DNA of 8,073 nucleotides, taken from Sulfurovaceae bacterium. GTDB taxonomy: Bacteria; Campylobacterota; Campylobacteria; Campylobacterales; Sulfurovaceae. Within the stretch, counting starts at the first letter, position 1. Every line of letters begins with the position of its first letter. Both the position numbers and the translations under genes were made by a program. The notes below the pieces were generated by a model. That model worked only from the letters and a program-made list of their open reading frames with translations. It was not told where the DNA came from and searched no databases. Shown here one piece after another: positions 6,145 to 8,073 of this stretch. The stretch is from the NCBI GenBank assembly GCA_029933395.1, contig JAOZOG010000061.1, forward strand, positions 1-8,073, given 5' to 3'.

Positions 6145-6149
6145 AAGTT

Positions 6150-7613
6150 TTGGATAAAAAAATGTTAAAAGATGGAATGGAAATGATAGATGCCCATTTT
6201 AAAGAAGAGGGTCTTTCACGTCGTGACGCAATCAAAATGTTTGGTGTTGGCGGTGCAGCGGTATTGATGGGCAGCGGTGTAGCCACTGAAGCCAAAGCAA
6301 GCAGCAGTGCTGCAAAAGCGAAAATTGTGATTATTGGGGGTGGTCTTGCCGGTATGTCGACAGCAGCTCGCCTGACCAACTCTCTGGATAATCCGGATAT
6401 TACAGTAATTGAGCCGGGAGAGATCAGTACATCCTATCAGCCCGGGCAGACACTTGTCGGTGGCGGGGTCTGGGACAAGAGTGAACTGGTATATAAAACA
6501 GATGATTTTGTGCCTGACGGAGTGACACTGATCAAAGAGAAAGCGGTGGAGTTCGACCCTGAGAATAACAGTGTCAAAACCAGTGGCGGGAAGACAGTCA
6601 AGTATGACTATATGATCATTGCAGCCGGTCTGAAGCTGGACTTTTCCAGAATCAAAGGCCTGGGAATCGAAGAGACGATCACTTCTACCAGTGACCATTC
6701 ACCGGTCAGTAAAGCGGTAGGGAAAAATGGAATCACTTCGATCTACTACCAGCAGGGTTCAGAAGATACATGGAAAGAGATGCAGAAGTTTATCGCCGAA
6801 GCCAAAAGCGGTAAAAAAGTCAAAGGTATCTTTACACACCCAAATACACCGATCAAGTGTGGTGGCGCACCCAAAAAGATCATGTATTTGACTGATGCCA
6901 GATTGAGAGAGGCGGGCGCGCGAGACAATGCAGATCTTACATTCTATCCGAATGGTAGCAAGATGTTCGGTGTCAAAGAGTACCACGATGCTATCGTCAA
7001 TCAATTTGAAGCCAGAAATATGAAGTGGAACTACAGACACAATCTCATCGCGGTAGATCCGGAGAAAAAAGTAGCGACATTTATGAGACACTGGAACGAG
7101 AAAGGTCCCTGGGATGAGGATCTGGAAGAGTACTCCATCGTGCCAAAAAGTGAAACAGTAGAGAAAGAGTTTGACTTCATTCATATTACTCCACCGATGG
7201 TGGCAGCAGAAGAGATAGGAAAATCACCTGTAGGTTCATCAAAAGGATGGGTACCCGTCCATAAAGAGACGCTGCAGCATATCAAATACCCAAATGTCTT
7301 TGCTCTGGGTGATATCGCAGCGGTTCCAATGGGTAAAACAGGTGGATCTGCCAGAAAGCAGTATAAGGTGGTAGTGGATAATATCATCTCAATGATGGAA
7401 GGCAAAGAGCTTACGGCAAAATATGGCGGATATACTGTCTGTCCTCTGATTACCAGTCTCAGCACTGTGATGCTTGCAGAGTTTGACTGGAGTAAAAAGC
7501 CGACACCTTCATTCCCGCTTGATCCTACACAGGAGAGATATATCTGGTGGTTGCTGAAAGTGTATGCACTGAAGCCAATGACGCAATATGGTATGCTTTC
7601 GGGTAGAGCATAA
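6150..7613 (+). CDS. sqr: Tat-exported sulfide:quinone oxidoreductase-family flavoprotein (type II-like)
   Basis: A predicted FAD-dependent sulfide oxidase of 487 residues. The N-terminus has a charged n-region, then SRRDAIK (Arg24-Arg25), a hydrophobic segment MFGVGGAAVLMGSGVA and an AKA|S cleavage site near residue 50: a plausible Tat signal, so the protein should act outside the cytoplasm. The mature part starts with the FAD-binding IVIIGGGLAGMS (59-70). HPNTPIKCGGAPKKIMYL (230-247) and GGYTVCPLIT (426-435) closely resemble the two redox-cysteine segments of mitochondrial-type SQR. Cys237 and Cys431 are the only cysteines. FGVKEYHDAI, HITPPM, and the second FAD motif NVFALGDIAAVP (382-393) also fit, as does an aromatic C-terminal segment (RYIWWLLKVYALKPM) where SQRs attach to the membrane and quinone. 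The TTG start is set by a strong ribosome site. A lipoprotein cytochrome c gene follows 25 bp downstream. Classic FCSD flavoprotein (FccB) is an alternative annotation; the motif matches favour type II SQR. Substrate and acceptor are inferred. Confidence 0.85.
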   Translation: MDKKMLKDGMEMIDAHFKEEGLSRRDAIKMFGVGGAAVLMGSGVATEAKASSSAAKAKIVIIGGGLAGMSTAARLTNSLDNPDITVIEPGEISTSYQPGQTLVGGGVWDKSELVYKTDDFVPDGVTLIKEKAVEFDPENNSVKTSGGKTVKYDYMIIAAGLKLDFSRIKGLGIEETITSTSDHSPVSKAVGKNGITSIYYQQGSEDTWKEMQKFIAEAKSGKKVKGIFTHPNTPIKCGGAPKKIMYLTDARLREAGARDNADLTFYPNGSKMFGVKEYHDAIVNQFEARNMKWNYRHNLIAVDPEKKVATFMRHWNEKGPWDEDLEEYSIVPKSETVEKEFDFIHITPPMVAAEEIGKSPVGSSKGWVPVHKETLQHIKYPNVFALGDIAAVPMGKTGGSARKQYKVVVDNIISMMEGKELTAKYGGYTVCPLITSLSTVMLAEFDWSKKPTPSFPLDPTQERYIWWLLKVYALKPMTQYGMLSGRA

Positions 7614-7627
7614 ATTCAAAAAAGAAA

Positions 7628-7633
7628 AAGGAG
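7628..7633 (+). promoter_or_regulatory. Ribosome binding site of the cytochrome c gene
   Basis: AAGGAG ends 5 bases before the ATG at 7639, a strong site that fixes the start. It lies in the 25-bp gap after the flavoprotein gene. No terminator or promoter is visible in that gap, so the two genes form an operon. Confidence 0.75.
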
Positions 7634-7638
7634 AGAGA

Positions 7639-8073
7639 ATGAAAAAAACAGGTATTGTATTATTGTCGGCTGCAGCACTATTTGCATTGAGTGGATGTGG
7701 TGATGCGCCAAAAAGCTCATCAGAGGCAAAAACCTACAGTAAGACACCGGCTGAAGTCTATGCGCAGTCTTGTGTAAAATGTCATGGTAAACACGGCGAA
7801 GGAAACACCAAGAAGAAAGCACCGGCACTCAATGACAGACAGGCGGGCGAATTGGAACTAGACCTCTATGATGTAAAAAATGGCGGAACCAACCAATCCT
7901 CCGGAACCGAGCATGATATTATGGAACATAATATGCAGAAACTTTTGGCAAAAGGGTATGATTATGACCCAAAAGCAATGGCAGAGTTCCTGGAGAAGAG
8001 TTTCTATAAACTTCCAGCAAAGGGTGGATCTGCAGAAGCAGCCCCTGCACCCGAAGGTGAGCCAGAGGCAAAA
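7639..8073 (+). CDS. Lipoprotein mono-haem cytochrome c (3' end cut by the window)
   Basis: The reading frame is open from the ATG at 7639 to the window end (145 codons, no stop seen), so the protein is partial. It opens with a lipoprotein signal: MKKTGIVLLSAAALFALSGC, with the lipobox LSGC placing the lipidated Cys at residue 20. A Ser/Lys-rich linker (about 21-36) follows. The haem-binding motif CVKCH (45-49) in AEVYAQSCVKCHGKHGEG is typical of class I cytochromes c. Met95 or Met99 (HDIMEHNMQKL) are the best candidates for the axial haem ligand. From about residue 130 the sequence becomes an Ala/Pro/Glu-rich tail. The protein should sit in the periplasm, anchored by lipid, and is the likely electron-transfer partner of the Tat-exported flavoprotein encoded 25 bp upstream, analogous to the cytochrome subunit of flavocytochrome c sulfide dehydrogenase. 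Partnership is inferred from gene order; exact family and total length cannot be known here. Confidence 0.85.
   Translation, partial: MKKTGIVLLSAAALFALSGCGDAPKSSSEAKTYSKTPAEVYAQSCVKCHGKHGEGNTKKKAPALNDRQAGELELDLYDVKNGGTNQSSGTEHDIMEHNMQKLLAKGYDYDPKAMAEFLEKSFYKLPAKGGSAEAAPAPEGEPEAK

Noticed and set aside
6150..7613. Classic flavocytochrome c sulfide dehydrogenase flavoprotein (FccB)
   Set aside because: The Tat leader and adjacent cytochrome suggest it, but the PIKCGGAPKKIMYL, FGVKEY, HITPPM and YTVCPLIT segments match type II SQR much better by eye; kept as an alternative only.
7616..7828. 70-codon minus-strand ORF overlapping the cytochrome start
   Set aside because: It is antisense to a gene with a strong ribosome site, lipobox and CVKCH haem motif, and has no recognisable features of its own.
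1..8073. CRISPR arrays, insertion sequences, tRNA or rRNA genes, riboswitches
   Set aside because: No regularly spaced repeats, transposase-like protein, terminal repeats, tRNA cloverleaf or rRNA sequence was seen on either strand; nearly all DNA is accounted for by housekeeping and respiratory genes.

Overview
The window looks like the replication-origin region of a sulfur-oxidising Campylobacterota (Epsilonproteobacteria) chromosome, probably Sulfurovum/Sulfurimonas-like. The evidence is the sequence character of DnaA (for example DHTAISHTMKKI in domain IV), perfect TTATTCACA DnaA boxes in an AT-rich leader, the pyrG-recJ gene pair (adjacent in Campylobacter and Helicobacter, from memory), and a sulfide-oxidising flavoprotein next to a c-type cytochrome. 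The genus is inference. All six main genes lie on the + strand, and the window is almost entirely coding; no gene-free stretch exceeds 300 bases.

Layout. Positions 1-161 are an oriC-like, AT-rich leader with two perfect and three near-consensus DnaA boxes, an 8-bp inverted repeat and a 10-bp-phased CTAA motif. dnaA follows (best start 162, not the upstream ATG at 144). A 169-bp spacer with a TATAAT box, one more perfect DnaA box (minus strand) and an AT-only inverted repeat leads into dnaN (1657-2724). pyrG (2736-4364) starts 11 bp after dnaN where gyrB is often found. recJ (4458-6062) follows a 93-bp spacer containing two mutually exclusive hairpins and a possible 17-codon leader ORF.

After a short AT-rich regulatory gap with a 20-bp inverted repeat comes a two-gene respiratory module. 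The first gene is a TTG-started, Tat-signal-bearing flavoprotein of the sulfide:quinone oxidoreductase family (type II, mitochondrial-SQR-like; 6150-7613). The second, 25 bp downstream, is a lipoprotein mono-haem cytochrome c (7639 to beyond the window end). The likely job of the module is periplasmic sulfide oxidation, with electrons going to quinone, to the cytochrome, or both. This resembles flavocytochrome c sulfide dehydrogenase in design, but is built on a type II SQR.

Two observations stand out. (1) The Tat-SQR plus lipo-cytochrome c pair, whose flavoprotein has only two cysteines, both at the expected catalytic positions. (2) A reversal of GC skew inside the window: dnaA and dnaN are C-rich on the + strand, while most of pyrG, recJ and the SQR gene are G-rich. 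This suggests that the replication-polarity switch or a rearrangement junction lies close to the dnaN-pyrG boundary rather than upstream of dnaA.
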